Positions 8,213 through 18,040 of a stretch of 23,611 bases of DNA are shown here, piece after piece. The stretch is taken from positions 1 to 23,611 of the forward strand of contig CAJFCJ010000174.1 in assembly GCA_904063045.1 (NCBI GenBank), read 5' to 3'. The notes beneath the pieces were generated by a model. The model saw only the letters and a list, made by a program, of their open reading frames with translations, made no database searches and was not told where the DNA came from. Both the position numbers and the translations under genes were made by a program. Origin of the DNA: Dimorphilus gyrociliatus. Its lineage: Eukaryota > Annelida > Polychaeta > Dinophilidae. Each line of letters starts with the position of its first letter. Within the stretch, counting starts at the first letter, position 1.

Positions 8213-9497
8213 ATGATTGCAAGATTTATATTAGCATCCATCTTGATTGTTGGATGCCTTTCCAGCAAGGTTGTATTAAATGAAGTTAATTTTCAAACAA
8301 AAAAGATTGAATTTAAAATTTTGGATGAGAGCTACTCAAATTTCAAACTCATCATTTATACAAAAACGGCTAATAATGGAAATAAATTCCTTGTAACTCC
8401 AATTGCTGAAGGCATGTCAGTTGGTAATCTTCCAGAAACAAATCCTTCTTCTTTTCCAAATGAGCAATTTGCAATGCTGATTGTTGAAAGTAAACAATTT
8501 TCGATTGAAAAATGGTATTTTTTATAATTGACTTTTTTTCAGCTAGTGATCCGGATCCTTCATATCCTAATATTGCAGAAGCAGCAATTAGAGATTCAAT
8601 AGTCTTTTCACCTATTGCCAATGATGCAAACTACTTTAACAAAGTCCAATCTTGGAATAACAAAGTTTTGCAATTCAATAGTAACACCCAAATCTCTAGG
8701 TGCTTTTCAGATGATCCTAGTGATCCAGACCGATGGTTTGAGGTATCTTCATCTTCATTAACACCAAATAATTGCCCAGCAGGTATATTCAATATTTTTA
8801 GTGTCATAAACATATGTTATTAATCTATTAATGTCTTTTTGTGTTTTATATTTAAACAGTTGACCCAAATGCAAATGGAGATCCACACTTTTCACAAAAG
8901 GTTATTGACACAAGAACAAAAAAAATTGCCAATATTTGTTACGACATCATTGGAAAAAGTGGCCAACATATTTCGATTCTGGAGCATAATTCTACTAATA
9001 CAATTGTTAAAGGTGTTCTTAAAGATGATTATTACATGCATCAGATCATTATCAAAGGTAAAATTGGAATCATTATCATCGATGAATCATTCATTTATGT
9101 CAATGGTGAAAAATTTATCTGGACTGATTTCCAACATATTCAAACTGATTTTGCCAATATTAAAACATCAAAGCAGAGTGTTGACATTGAAATTCACTAC
9201 AACAATTATAAATTAGTTGTAATTGTTAAGAAAGAATTTAAAGCCTATTATGGCTCTTTTCTAAATGTGGTCTTTACGAATCTTGATATATTGTATAAAG
9301 GATTCGGAGGCTTGTTTGGTGACATTGGACAAAAGAAATTTGAATTAATTGATGACATTCAGTCTAAGATGAAAAATGTTAAAATAGATAATATTAATGT
9401 TTATGGCAAAATAGCAAACAGATATTCAAATAATTGCATATTATTACCAGCTGATCAATTAGTGTATCCTAAAAAAATGTCTGATTATGTTTTCTAA
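8213..9497 (+). CDS. Secreted protein with an inter-alpha-trypsin-inhibitor heavy-chain C-terminal-like domain
   Basis: Three exons (8213-8489, 8543-8782, 8860-9497) join in frame to 384 residues. Both introns (53 and 77 nt) have GTAAAC or GTATAT donors and T-rich AG acceptors. Residues 1-18 are a signal peptide (MIARFILASILIVGCLSS), so the protein is probably secreted. Residues 19-172 match nothing I know. Residues 173-384 begin 'VDPNANGDPHF' and continue 'ANICYDIIGKSGQHISILEH' and 'TIVKGVL', which resembles the C-terminal domain of ITIH proteins and von Willebrand D modules (GDPHF, then C-x-D-x-x-G-x-x-G). 'GFGGLFGD' (320-327) sits where D modules have GLCGN, without the Cys. The usual VIT and VWA domains are absent. 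ITIH proteins bind hyaluronan by a bond formed at their C-terminal Asp; this protein cannot be assumed to do so. Start choice rests on the signal peptide and the TATA box. Confidence 0.75.
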
Positions 9498-9704
9498 CCT
9501 CCTTTCTGTTGATATGTGAAGAGTTCACTAAAAAAAAGCGATTTTCTATACTTAATCCTCTCAGTAAACTTAATGTAACAATAGACACACGAGCCTATTG
9601 TTATTTATAACTGATGGCAAACAATGTGCACCAAACATTAACATATTACATAATAGAAAAACCTTTGTTTAGTCTCCTTTTCATCTTTCTTAATTTAAAT
9701 AATT

Positions 9705-9710
9705 AATAAA
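9705..9710 (+). terminator. Polyadenylation signal after the ITIH-like gene
   Basis: AATAAA about 210 bases after the stop codon at 9497, on the same strand. It is the first good signal downstream. Confidence 0.45.
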
Positions 9711-10813
9711 GTAAACCCTATAACACAAAATATTTCAAACAATCACCAATACAGTTTAAACTTGAACTTTGACAAGGAAAGACTGACTGGATCAATAGAA
9801 ATTACTTGGAGGTACAAAATTTGTTCATTTGCCTAATTTAGACAAAAACAGCAAATTTAAAACAAAGATAACAGTTTTGGGGTGTTTTACAAATTGGCCT
9901 ATCAAAATTTATGGTGTCCGAATATTTTTATCCTTTATATCTTTGTATAATATTAACCTTACGCTTGTTTATTTGATACTCTAAGCCAATCAATATCCAG
10001 TATTCCTGAGAGCAGGAATAGAACTTGTTGATAAGTCAATGCATATCTTGTCATGAAGAAAACTAAAGTATCAATAATGGTGAATAATTTATAATTCATA
10101 TCAAGAAATTTTAAACACCTTCAAAAGGTATATCTTCAATGAAAAATTTCAAATCTTTCACTTTTTCCAATCTCTTGTCTAATCAAATAAACAGGAAACG
10201 CTTATAACCTCCTATAACGTGGCTCCTCACATTATCTGATGATTTATCTGAATAAAATTCTTTATTATTTGTAAATCGTTTTGGAAAATTATCTCCAAAA
10301 GTCAACCAGTTTCCCCAAAGCTGTTTTCCCTCAACACTGTTTAATATTGATTATTATATTCCTACTGCTAGGACATTTTTCCCCATATTCGATAGGTCTT
10401 TTCCCAATGCTTAAAATGTTTTGTCCCATTCTCAAAAATATCCACACCATACTTAAAGTTGAAGGAATGAAAAGCATTGATCATAGTTATTTTATAACTC
10501 TCAAATTTATGTTTCAATGTTTACCCAATTTGACAAAACATTTTACCATTGTTTTTGAGAAATAATTTTTAATACAAATAACCTAGCTAGTCCTTAAGAA
10601 TAATCATACACCTTTCACACAATAATGGCTATATAACCACATATATATGGTTATAGAGATAATAAATCTAAGACACTATGGTTATGATAAACAAAAAATT
10701 GACTGACTGTAGTTAATACTCAATTCCCTTATAAGAACATTTCATCTAATAATTAGAAAACAGAAAAACTCAAAAAAAATCTATCAAAAAAAAAACAATC
10801 TTGTAAATTGCAG
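9711..10813. other. Non-coding stretch with weak MULE-end-like motifs
   Basis: No supported gene. Between about 10280 and 10440 there are repeated TTTTCCC and GTTTTCC words (for example near 10310, 10325 and 10380) that could be badly decayed copies of the MULE end repeat. The plus-strand open frame there (10281-10565) is only their translation. Confidence 0.25.
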
Positions 10814-11046
10814 AATAGAAAAAATAAATACGCAAAAGAAAATTATATTTCCTTCTGGATTGTCTAAAATTTGTGATGGACTTGTACATTCTTCAAGCTC
10901 ATTGAGAAAAATATCTTTATTATCTTGTGATCTAAGTGAAAATCATGTTAAAATACTTGGAAATATGTTGAAAAATTGCTCTCAGATACAGGTAATTAAT
11001 CTAAGTAGGAATGAAGATATGGGTGCTGGAAAACACTTTAGAAAGT
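10814..11046 (+). pseudogene. Leucine-rich-repeat exon (ribonuclease-inhibitor type)
   Basis: After an acceptor-like 'ATTGCAG' the frame reads through 'LSKICDGLVHSSSSLRKISL', 'LSCDLSENHVKILGNML' and 'CSQIQVINLSRNEDMG'. The pattern L-x-x-L-x-L-x-x-C-x-L with 28-29 residue spacing fits RNI-like leucine-rich repeats as in NLR or LRRC34-type proteins. It closely resembles the exon at 18333-18712 ('SSSNSLRKLSFESCKLNEED'), so the two are copies from one family. No neighbouring exons were found, so it is probably a fragment; it could be one exon of a gene with distant exons. Confidence 0.5.
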
Positions 11047-11094
11047 TGTTAGTTGGGCATATATGTACAACTTGGCATACTTAACTAAAAAAGA

Positions 11095-11580
11095 ACCCCG
11101 CTGTAACCTTAGCCCTAACCATGTTCTGCTTTACTGTACACTCCTATCTCATTTTAAAGTGTGCTGCTGCTCTAGTTTGTCCTACTTTATTTATTATTTT
11201 TTTATTGTCATCTTTTTCTTGTTTCATTTTTCATGTTTTTTAAATTCTTTTTTTATATATAGTTTTTAAACTTTCCTCTTTTATCACTAATTTGTCCTTT
11301 AGATTATCTACTATCCCACTTACATTATTAAATCAAAGCTTAAAAATATCTTTATCTAAGACTTAATGTTATACATCGAAAGAGAGATCTTTTTAAAAAG
11401 GTTCTCAAATCTCTCCCATTTCAATAAAGTAGTAGACCCTGAAGAGTTCCTGAACAAAAATTCAAAGAAACCATGGTAGACAGGAATATATAAAAAAAAA
11501 AAACAAAAAACCTTAGCCCTAACCCCAAGACATAACAGGGATACAAGAAAGGAAAATTGATATTACCTAACCCTAACCCA
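11095..11580. repeat. Interstitial telomere-like CCCTAA words
   Basis: CCTTAGCCCTAACC occurs near 11110, CCTTAGCCCTAACCCC near 11511 and CCTAACCCTAACCC near 11565. They are short and scattered, not a continuous telomere. The bases between are AT-rich and carry no gene that I can see. Confidence 0.5.
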
Positions 11581-11720
11581 AAAACAATATCTAGCTTGTA
11601 AATTTTTTACTGACTGGTTCAGTGGGGCGTTCATGAACTACCTTGAAGTGGGTACCAAAAGCGAACTACATAGAAAAATCCAGGAATTGCTTCACAAAAG
11701 TTATTATTTAGTGTCAGAAT

Positions 11721-12342
11721 GAGAAAATGTCCACAAGAAAAAAGACCATGGAAATTAAAATGGGGAATGGATATATAAAGAAGATAATAAAATTATGCCA
11801 TGATAGGTCTGCCATTTTGTTGACACACTATTTCCTGTTTATAGTTTCCTGCTTTGCTTTCATACAAAGGATAGTTTGGTTCAAATTTTATATTTTGATA
11901 ACATCTGGCCAAATGGCAGACTTTGATTGGTCATACTTCAGATTCACCATCAAGTACAACTTAAGATTTAGCCAAGTTGTGATTGATTAGCTTGTGTAAG
12001 GTTTGGCCACTCTATGATTAATTGGCTTTCTCAGGTGTTCCACTTTATAACATATTGTTTCTAAGGATAAATATGAACTGTATGGTTTGGTATCTGTAAA
12101 GTTATGTTATTACCAACTATCTACTCTGCTATTCAACTTTCATATTGTTAGATTTGTTTTGTTAGTAAGTTTGAGTAGAATCAAATTTTTGGTTTATGGG
12201 AGCAATTTGAGGTCAGCATATTAAATTACATCATAAGTTACTCACATTCATTTAGCTTCTGACAAAAAGCTTTTATTTTCAAATGTTAATCTCGACAGTT
12301 TTTTCAAAAACAAATTCTCCTTCACTCTCAACATTTTCTCCC
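11721..12342 (+). mobile_element. Second MULE relic, internally deleted
   Basis: The left side has the end-repeat variant GAGAAAATGTCCACAAG (11721) and the right side the inverse-type variant ACATTTTCTCCCAC (about 12331). Between them, at about 12182-12267, the plus strand reads 'NQIFGLWEQFEVSILNYI', which matches the transposase C-terminus of the first MULE ('IFSLWEQFEITSITS'). Everything else of the transposase is gone. A decayed LTR occupies most of the interior. The call rests on the order end repeat, transposase tail, end repeat. Confidence 0.5.
11890..12160 (+). mobile_element. Decayed LTR copy inside the second MULE relic
   Basis: It matches the minus-strand reading of the solo LTR in blocks: 'GGTTTGGCCA' with 'GATTAATTGG' near 12019, 'AAATATGAACT' near 12068, and 'CTATCTACTCTGCTAT' with 'CATATTGTTA' at 12117-12150. 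The stretch holding the TATA box in the other copy is deleted. It has no clean ends. Confidence 0.55.
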
Positions 12343-12804
12343 ACACTTGCTTTACAGTCATGTAATCATATGAGTTTTTGTTTCTAGTCCATTAAATTAT
12401 CCAAATATCAAACAATTCCTCAGAAATATATAGTTCATACATTAATTACAGAAAAGTAATTGCTTATCAAACTTCAATTGAATTACATAATTACTTTATG
12501 AATTTGACAGTTTAACAAGTCCAGATGAATAATTGTCTAAAGATTAATTACCATAGGGGGGGGGAGTCAACTGTCTGTGGGTCAATTGCCCATTACCCAA
12601 CATCCACAAACTTAAGCAAGATAACTGAATAATAGACTAGTCAAACCTTAATGGGTAACTAAAGATGAATGAACCTTGAGGACAAGTAATCAAGATCTAT
12701 GTTTAATCCTATCTTATTGCTAATCTGAATCACTGTATGTGTGAACCTCTTCAATACATTGACATTATCTATATATCTGAAGAAATGGTTGAATGAGCTT
12801 TTAG
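12343..12804. other. Non-coding AT-rich stretch
   Basis: No gene found. It includes a run of nine G at 12556-12564, notable only because the region is so AT-rich. Confidence 0.4.
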
Positions 12805-13015
12805 ATTGGAGTTATTAATATTGTCAGCAAGTCTTTCTATAGTTTTACCATTCTATGTTGATATGTTTCTACTTTTAAGTGCACAATTTTTAACCCAATT
12901 CATAAATCTATCTATCTATTTATCAATAAAAAGAAACTACAGAATTGTATGGGCAGCTCAAATGAAAGTTTTCTTGCAAAACATATTGTATTCTCTAGAA
13001 AAGAATGAAGTTTAA
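12805..13015 (+). pseudogene. Possible GPCR last exon (TM7 and cytoplasmic tail)
   Basis: After an acceptor-like 'GCTTTTAG' the frame reads 'LSIVLPFYVDMFLLLSAQFL' and continues with a second hydrophobic run ending 'LSIYLSIKRNYRIVW', then a short tail and a stop. Two hydrophobic segments followed by a basic, aromatic helix 8-like 'KRNYR' fit the end of a seven-helix receptor. There is no NPxxY motif, and no upstream receptor exon lies next to it. It might be an unrelated membrane protein piece. Confidence 0.3.
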
Positions 13016-13856
13016 AGTTATTGAAAGAGATACTGACACAGTCATATTAAAAAAAATTTTCTTATTTCAACAATCTATGACTATAGGCATTACTGAGTTG
13101 ATTGGATGGCTGTTTTATATTCAGAGCCTCAACAAAGGGTGAGAAAAAGCTTCAAGGTGAAGATTAGCCTCTTTTTGGCTAGTAAGGAATCTGCAGGGAA
13201 AGGTGTCCATCTATTTTATGCCTTGTAGCCTATAAAATACAAGAGTTATAAATTTCTTTCTTTGTTATCTTAAACTTGCACTAGAATAGGCCTAGCACCA
13301 ATCCTGAATGCTCTCCTTGGGCTGCCACTTTCATTAGCTTTGGTTCTGTTGTCCTCCTCTTTATAGTTGAAGACAGATTGGAATAATTGGGATTCAGTTA
13401 AAGATAAAAAGATTGTTACTTATTTTAAGTTGTTAAGATGTACAAGATGAAGCCACAGGAATAAGAAATGATCTGGTATTGCGGTGGTTGTCTTCTTGCA
13501 TATCAGATCCAACTGACCCAAGTATAAGAATCCTTAGACAGGCATCAAGCCCAAGTGTATGGAATTGCATGTAAAATTCTTGATTTATATTAACATTGAT
13601 AAAGATAAATGACAAATCTCCTAAACAGATCTGTTGATTATAAATCTTCAATGAAATATTGTCAACTGAAATCATCTACCTTTTTTAAAACCAGTTTCAC
13701 AATGGACCATTATTTTAGGAACAATTTTTGCAGTTAGTAAAATATGACAATACAATTAAATATATCATTTATATCCCTTCAAAAAAAAAATAGCAACATT
13801 GATTTTTTTCTAAAAATCTGGAAATCTACTGCAATTATTAACAATACTCTCTTACT
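13016..13856. other. Stretch without a recognised gene
   Basis: Slightly richer in GC around 13130-13350 than its surroundings, but I recognise no protein on either strand. The minus-strand open frame at 13433-13675 has no domain that I know. Confidence 0.35.
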
Positions 13857-14855
13857 TTGCACTTGAATAGAATATATTACAGAGACCAACAAACTTTTGA
13901 TAAGAATACTAAAACTGTTACAGTGCTGTATAGTGTTGGTGATAATCTATCTACTCAATTTGTTTCCACCTTCATTACATTTTTTAATATATTACATAAT
14001 GAAGGTGGAAACAAATTGAGTAGACAGATTAGCCGTTTTCTGCCACATCCTAATTTACTTTATTTATCATCAATTGGTGCATCTTTTACTAAAATTAGCA
14101 TAAACAATTCTCATAGAATATTAGCATATGTTCAAAACATACACACCAATGTGAATTTCCTAGAAGTTACTCATTCAAAAATAGTTTCAAAACAATTTCT
14201 CATCAACTTTCCAAATTTAATAACTTTAATATTGAAGCATACAAATCTTACAAGTCAACTGTTCACAACTAGGACATCATTAAAATTATTACAAAACTCA
14301 GACTTGTCTTTTAATCCAATTGATAATTTATCTTTTTTGAAAGAATTCCAATCAATCAATTTAAGATATTTAGATATATCTCATACAAGGATAACTAAAC
14401 TACTGAGAAGTGATTTTAAAAATTTCCCATTGTATTTTAAAAACTTGGGATATTATTTTAACAAATTTGACAAGTACCCTAAGAGAATTTCATTTGAATA
14501 ATACTAGATATCCACATTTACGAATGATGGCTACTGTTCAAAACTTTATGTATTATGTATTATGAATTCTTTTTTTGGTGAAAATTATGTTGAAAATGAT
14601 TATAATTGGAGGCATAATAGGTTCTGTGATGTGCTTGGTTCCCTACTGACATTTTCACTTCTGCTCTTCATTGGTGGTGTCACTTTGATAACTTTTGAAG
14701 GGCATTTATGTGTTTACAAACCTTTGCTGGTAAAAACTCACACAAGTCTTAAATGTTCCATAACAATTGGTTATCATATTTGCCCTTACAATTACACTAC
14801 TACCAATACTAATGTTTCAAGAACGAATATAAGGATATTGTCGAAATTCCCATAG
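13857..14855 (+). pseudogene. Broken leucine-rich-repeat GPCR gene (LGR/RXFP-like)
   Basis: The first part (13857-14501) encodes leucine-rich repeats: 'FPNLITLILKHTNLTSQLF', 'NSDLSFNPIDNLSFL' and 'INLRYLDISHTRITKLL'. The second part (14562-14855) encodes an extracellular stretch and TM3: 'NDYNWRHNRFCDVLGSLL', then 'GGVTLITFEGHLCVYKPL'. The W-R, the conserved Cys and the E-x-x-x-x-x-x-x-P pattern match TM3 of LRR-containing GPCRs, though the usual ERY/DRY reads EGH. TM1 and TM2 should lie between the two parts but only about 60 bases remain, and after TM3 the frame decays into 'TTTNTNVS' and a stop. Hence a deleted, dead relative of the fragment at 450-1134. A 34-bp hairpin lies in the first LRR part. 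Confidence 0.6.
13944..14030. repeat. Near-perfect 34-bp inverted repeat (hairpin)
   Basis: Left arm 13944-13977 and right arm 13997-14030 are inverse copies with 33 of 34 bases matching. The loop is 19 bases. The stem core is CTCAATTTGTTTCCACC. Transcribed from either strand it would fold into a long, stable stem like a microRNA or siRNA precursor. It lies within the LRR reading frame without breaking it. It may equally be a recent inverted duplication. Confidence 0.9.
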
Positions 14856-15998
14856 TATTTTAGCTTAATCACTTTTAAGAGTTTGATTTCAGTTAGAGGG
14901 TTAGAATTTGTATTGGGTTGGGGATCTCTCCATTGTTTCAATCATTCCTCTGAAGGGTGAGATTAGGGTTAGGTTAAAAAATACAGCAAATTATTTCAAT
15001 AACTGTAGGTTTTGCATAAAACAAACCTATCACTGATCTTGGAATATTACTACAAATAAATGAGTCAACAGAAAATGTTGAAATGTTGAAAATGTGGTAG
15101 TAATCTCTGTCCCATTCCAATCCAGATAGTTTTGCAATAATTTGTCAATACCCAAAACACTTGAACAAATTTTCAGAAAATTACTATTGATACTCGTGTG
15201 AATATATGGGAAAAGCTGAAAAAAGAAAACAATGTTCTATTTATAAAAAAAGACTGCATTTGAGGTATGTAGGGGTCATGGAATGTGTCCTCAAATGAGT
15301 TATTTGGAGGCTACATGTGGGTTGAAAAATGACTGAGAAGAATAAGATAGCTATTGATTTATAAATCTATTGGTATTTTAAAAATGCTAAAGTAGGGGTT
15401 TTATGCTATTATACTGATAAGTAATTCTAATATAAAGCTTTTTATGAGAAATTCATTCAAGTATAGAATATTTCCCAGAATTAGAAATGATATTGAACAA
15501 CATTAGACCAAGAACCACACTAACAGCTATTCTCTTTTAATCATCACTTTTTCATTGTTTAGTTTCAATAAATTAATATTTTGAAGATCTGAGGAGATTT
15601 TTTCCTCAGTTTGTCAACGTTTTCTCCAACACTTACAAGTTGCTATTCCGTTAAAAAACAGATGAGGACAAGTTGGAAGGAGGCAGGAAATCTTCCCAGT
15701 TGAACTATGCTACATTGTAAAATAATATATGGAATATCTTATCATTAATAAGTCCATTTATGCTACTGATTTCACATGCGTTGATAAGAATTTTCTTATA
15801 TTATATTACAAATTTTTCTGAGTGATATTGGGAATTCGGTTAGTGCAGTTGATAAGAGTAATACACAAAATGTTATGTAGGGACTAGAATTGTTAAACTA
15901 TAGAAACACTACTATTCTTCTCATTTTACATGTTCTATTTGACTTTAAACCTTTTATCTTCAAACTAGACATTCTTTGTCGACTCAATTCTAAGCTAG
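14856..15998. other. Long non-coding stretch
   Basis: No gene supported. GATTAGGGTTAGG near 14961 is telomere-like. TTTTCCTCAGTTTGTCAACGTTTTCTCC words at about 15601-15628 resemble the MULE end repeat, decayed. Confidence 0.35.
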
Positions 15999-16268
15999 CA
16001 ATTAAAAATACATCTATATTTATATAATTTCCACGAAAATTGTAGTCCTATAACTACTGAAAGTTCAATAATTTTCAATACTAATAAAACCTGGTATTCA
16101 GCTAATCAAGCATTGTTAAGCCAATTCTATACAAAACTCTTAAAGAACACTAGTGTTCTACTAGAACTAGTTTATCTTCGTAGTGAAGGACGCAAGAATC
16201 CTATTAGAAAGGGACCAGTTGGAATGCCAAGATATGATATCAAATCTTACAATGAATACAGTCCATAA
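15999..16268 (+). pseudogene. Unrecognised coding remnant, C-terminal part
   Basis: An 89-codon open frame without an early ATG ends at TAA 16266-16268. It contains 'NTNKTWYSANQALLSQFYTK', 'NTSVLLELVYLRSEGRKNP' and ends 'GMPRYDIKSYNEYSP'. The even residue mix, with few low-complexity runs, is much more protein-like than other frames nearby. I do not recognise the family. Just upstream an in-frame TAG (15996-15998) follows a possible acceptor (CTTCAAACTAG, 15958-15968), so if the exon begins there the gene is broken; otherwise an acceptor GCTAG at 15994-15998 could start the exon. Confidence 0.4.
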
Positions 16269-16665
16269 ATCTTTTACAACAAAACAAAACACATAGACCT
16301 TATAATCATATAAAGCTGAATTTACTACTTTTTGAAAAACTGACAAGAGAGCAGTTGTGTTGAATTAGGCCTTTTAGGAGAATTAAATAATAAAAACCCA
16401 TTGAAGTCATTTAAAGTGCCAATTAAAAGAGAATAAAAAACACGGTCTTCAAACGGTTAATTCAAATTTTAATATGTAAAACAAATTTACTAGGGCAGAA
16501 CTTGAGAATTAAATGGGGTGAAGGTGGTACTGTCTTTCAATGGAATGCAGGAAAAACATATTAATCAACCACAAAGGTTTTGACTGAAGTGAAGGTAGAA
16601 TAATTGCTTACAAATATCATAAGGTAAATAACAAATAACTTATCAACCTTATTTTTTGCATTCAC
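16269..16665. other. Non-coding AT-rich stretch
   Basis: Nothing recognised on either strand. It lies between the coding remnant and the 3' end of the minus-strand gene. Confidence 0.4.
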
Positions 16666-16669
16666 TATT

Positions 16670-16675
16670 TTTATT
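16670..16675 (-). terminator. Polyadenylation signal of the acidic/Arg-rich secreted protein gene
   Basis: AATAAA on the minus strand, about 70 bases beyond the stop codon at 16744-16746. This gives a short 3' tail and a compact transcription unit with the TATA box at 17412-17421. Confidence 0.55.
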
Positions 16676-16743
16676 GTAAAATGTTCAGAGGGTTACAGTT
16701 ATCTATGTTAAACATTTGCTTTCTTTCTCTTGTTTTTTTTTCT

Positions 16744-17375
16744 TTACCATCGTCTACCTCTTCTTCCACCTCGTCTTCTTGCGCTATGTCCTCTTCCGCG
16801 ACGTCCTTTTCTGCCACGTCTTCTTGCGCTACCTCCTCTTCCAGATTTATTTTGAGGAGGAGATGATTTATCATTAATTTTATATTCTATGTTGTATTTA
16901 GCCTTGCATATTGGAAGGATAGAGGGACATCTCTTAGCATTTGGATTTACTTTGCAAGTTTTACACCAATATTTATTTTCATCGCCAAACTTTGAAATAG
17001 AAAGAAAAATTATTTTCTATATTCAATACTAGAATACTAGAATTAACAAAAAAATTACCCTAAGCATCAATTCTGGTAAATATTCCGCTTCCCTATCCTC
17101 CAAACTGTCCTCATCATCCTCAATATCATCATCTTCATCAGGAAGAATTTCCTTTTCATCTAGATCCGAGCGCTGCATAAAGAAATAAAAATATAGATAA
17201 ACAGATAGCTAATTATTAAGAATTATACTCTGAATAGATCTTGTCCAACCAATTGATCATCTAAAAGTCCTTCATCTCTCTCCTGCAATTCTTCAAGAAG
17301 AGAAGATAGCAAAGGATTCGCTAGAACATTGCAAGTACAGAGTACACAAAGTAAAGTAAGAGCTAAAAGTTTCAT
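16744..17375 (-). CDS. Small secreted protein: acidic pro-region, four-Cys middle, Arg/Gly-rich tail
   Basis: Three exons (17375-17229, 17172-17059, 16989-16744) join in phase 0 to 168 residues; the introns are 56 and 69 nt with GT-AG ends. Residues 1-19 are a clear signal peptide (MKLLALTLLCVLCTCNVLA). Residues 27-87 are strongly acidic, with about 27 Asp/Glu ('DEDDDIEDDEDSLED'). Residues 96-115 hold four Cys spaced C-x2-C-x8-C-x6-C. Residues 137-168 are a basic tail with 15 Arg, built from two 15-16 residue copies ('GRGGSARRRGRKGRR' and 'GRGHSARRRGGRRGRR'), ending in Trp. I know no family. An acidic leader before a cationic tail is how some antimicrobial peptide precursors (for example Hydra arminins) are built; a packaging, matrix or egg protein is also possible. 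The start at 17375 is chosen because an upstream in-frame ATG lies beyond the TATA box. Confidence 0.75.
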
Positions 17376-17411
17376 TATGAAACGTTTATGTTGAAAGTTA
17401 GAAAAATTTCC

Positions 17412-17421
17412 AATATTTATA
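17412..17421 (-). promoter_or_regulatory. TATA box of the acidic/Arg-rich secreted protein gene
   Basis: TATAAATATT on the minus strand, about 37 bases upstream of the ATG at 17375, so the 5' leader would be only a few bases to about 15 bases long. It argues against the longer reading frame that begins at 17450. Confidence 0.6.
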
Positions 17422-18040
17422 GATGGTGTTCTTTTGAAAATAAGTACCAATTGAACAATTGCTTCCGAAATAATTCAATAGAAAACTGGTTTTCTCATGA
17501 TTGAACAATCCTTGCTGTCTAGCCTTGATAGACAACTTCTATTTAAAGATACCCATTCATAAACTTGTTTTTCTTTCTGTACAGTATCAGTTTCACATGA
17601 AAATTATAGGATTACTATATGACTAATGTCAATCTTTTGTTAATTGGGCAAAAGTGTACTTTATAACTGGGAATGGCATGACATTATCTCCTATTCCTAT
17701 CTTGCACTTGACAAAAGATTTCCTTCATTGAGTAGTTATTTTTCATCAGAATACTTAGTCAAAAGTGATTCTCTTTCAAGTTCTTTTTATTTAAATTTAA
17801 AATGGTTCAAAATTTTTAAGAATTAGATTTCTGCAATGCTTGCTATGAAGTAAAATGAAGAAGAGTTGTTGTAAAATTACAAAAATTAAGAAAGGAAAAG
17901 ATTGACAGCCTTCATAAAATTAGAGAATATAATTCTACAAGAAAGGAGAACCACATAATAATTGTTTTATTTTATAAAAACTAATAATATCAGGATTCTT
18001 TTCTAACAGTTGCATTTGACTTTTGAGTTTTCAAGTGCAG
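17422..18040. other. Intergenic stretch
   Basis: No supported gene. The plus-strand frame at 17644-17826 has no known domain and no start or splice context that I trust. Confidence 0.35.

Noticed and set aside
8839-9216. A plus-strand frame of 125 codons overlapping the ITIH-like gene.
   Set aside because: It is the wrong frame of exon 3; the spliced frame carries GDPHF and continues to a normal stop.
16671-16874. Acidic protein frame on the minus strand ('EEEVAQEDVAEKDVAEED') and Ser-rich frame on the plus strand.
   Set aside because: Both are other-frame readings of the Arg/Gly-rich exon 3 of the gene at 16744-17375, which is supported by splice sites, a signal peptide and conserved phase.
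17223-17450. A start at 17450 giving a 75-residue protein.
   Set aside because: The extra N-terminus would be encoded across the TATA box and would bury the signal peptide; the frame also runs into intron 1.
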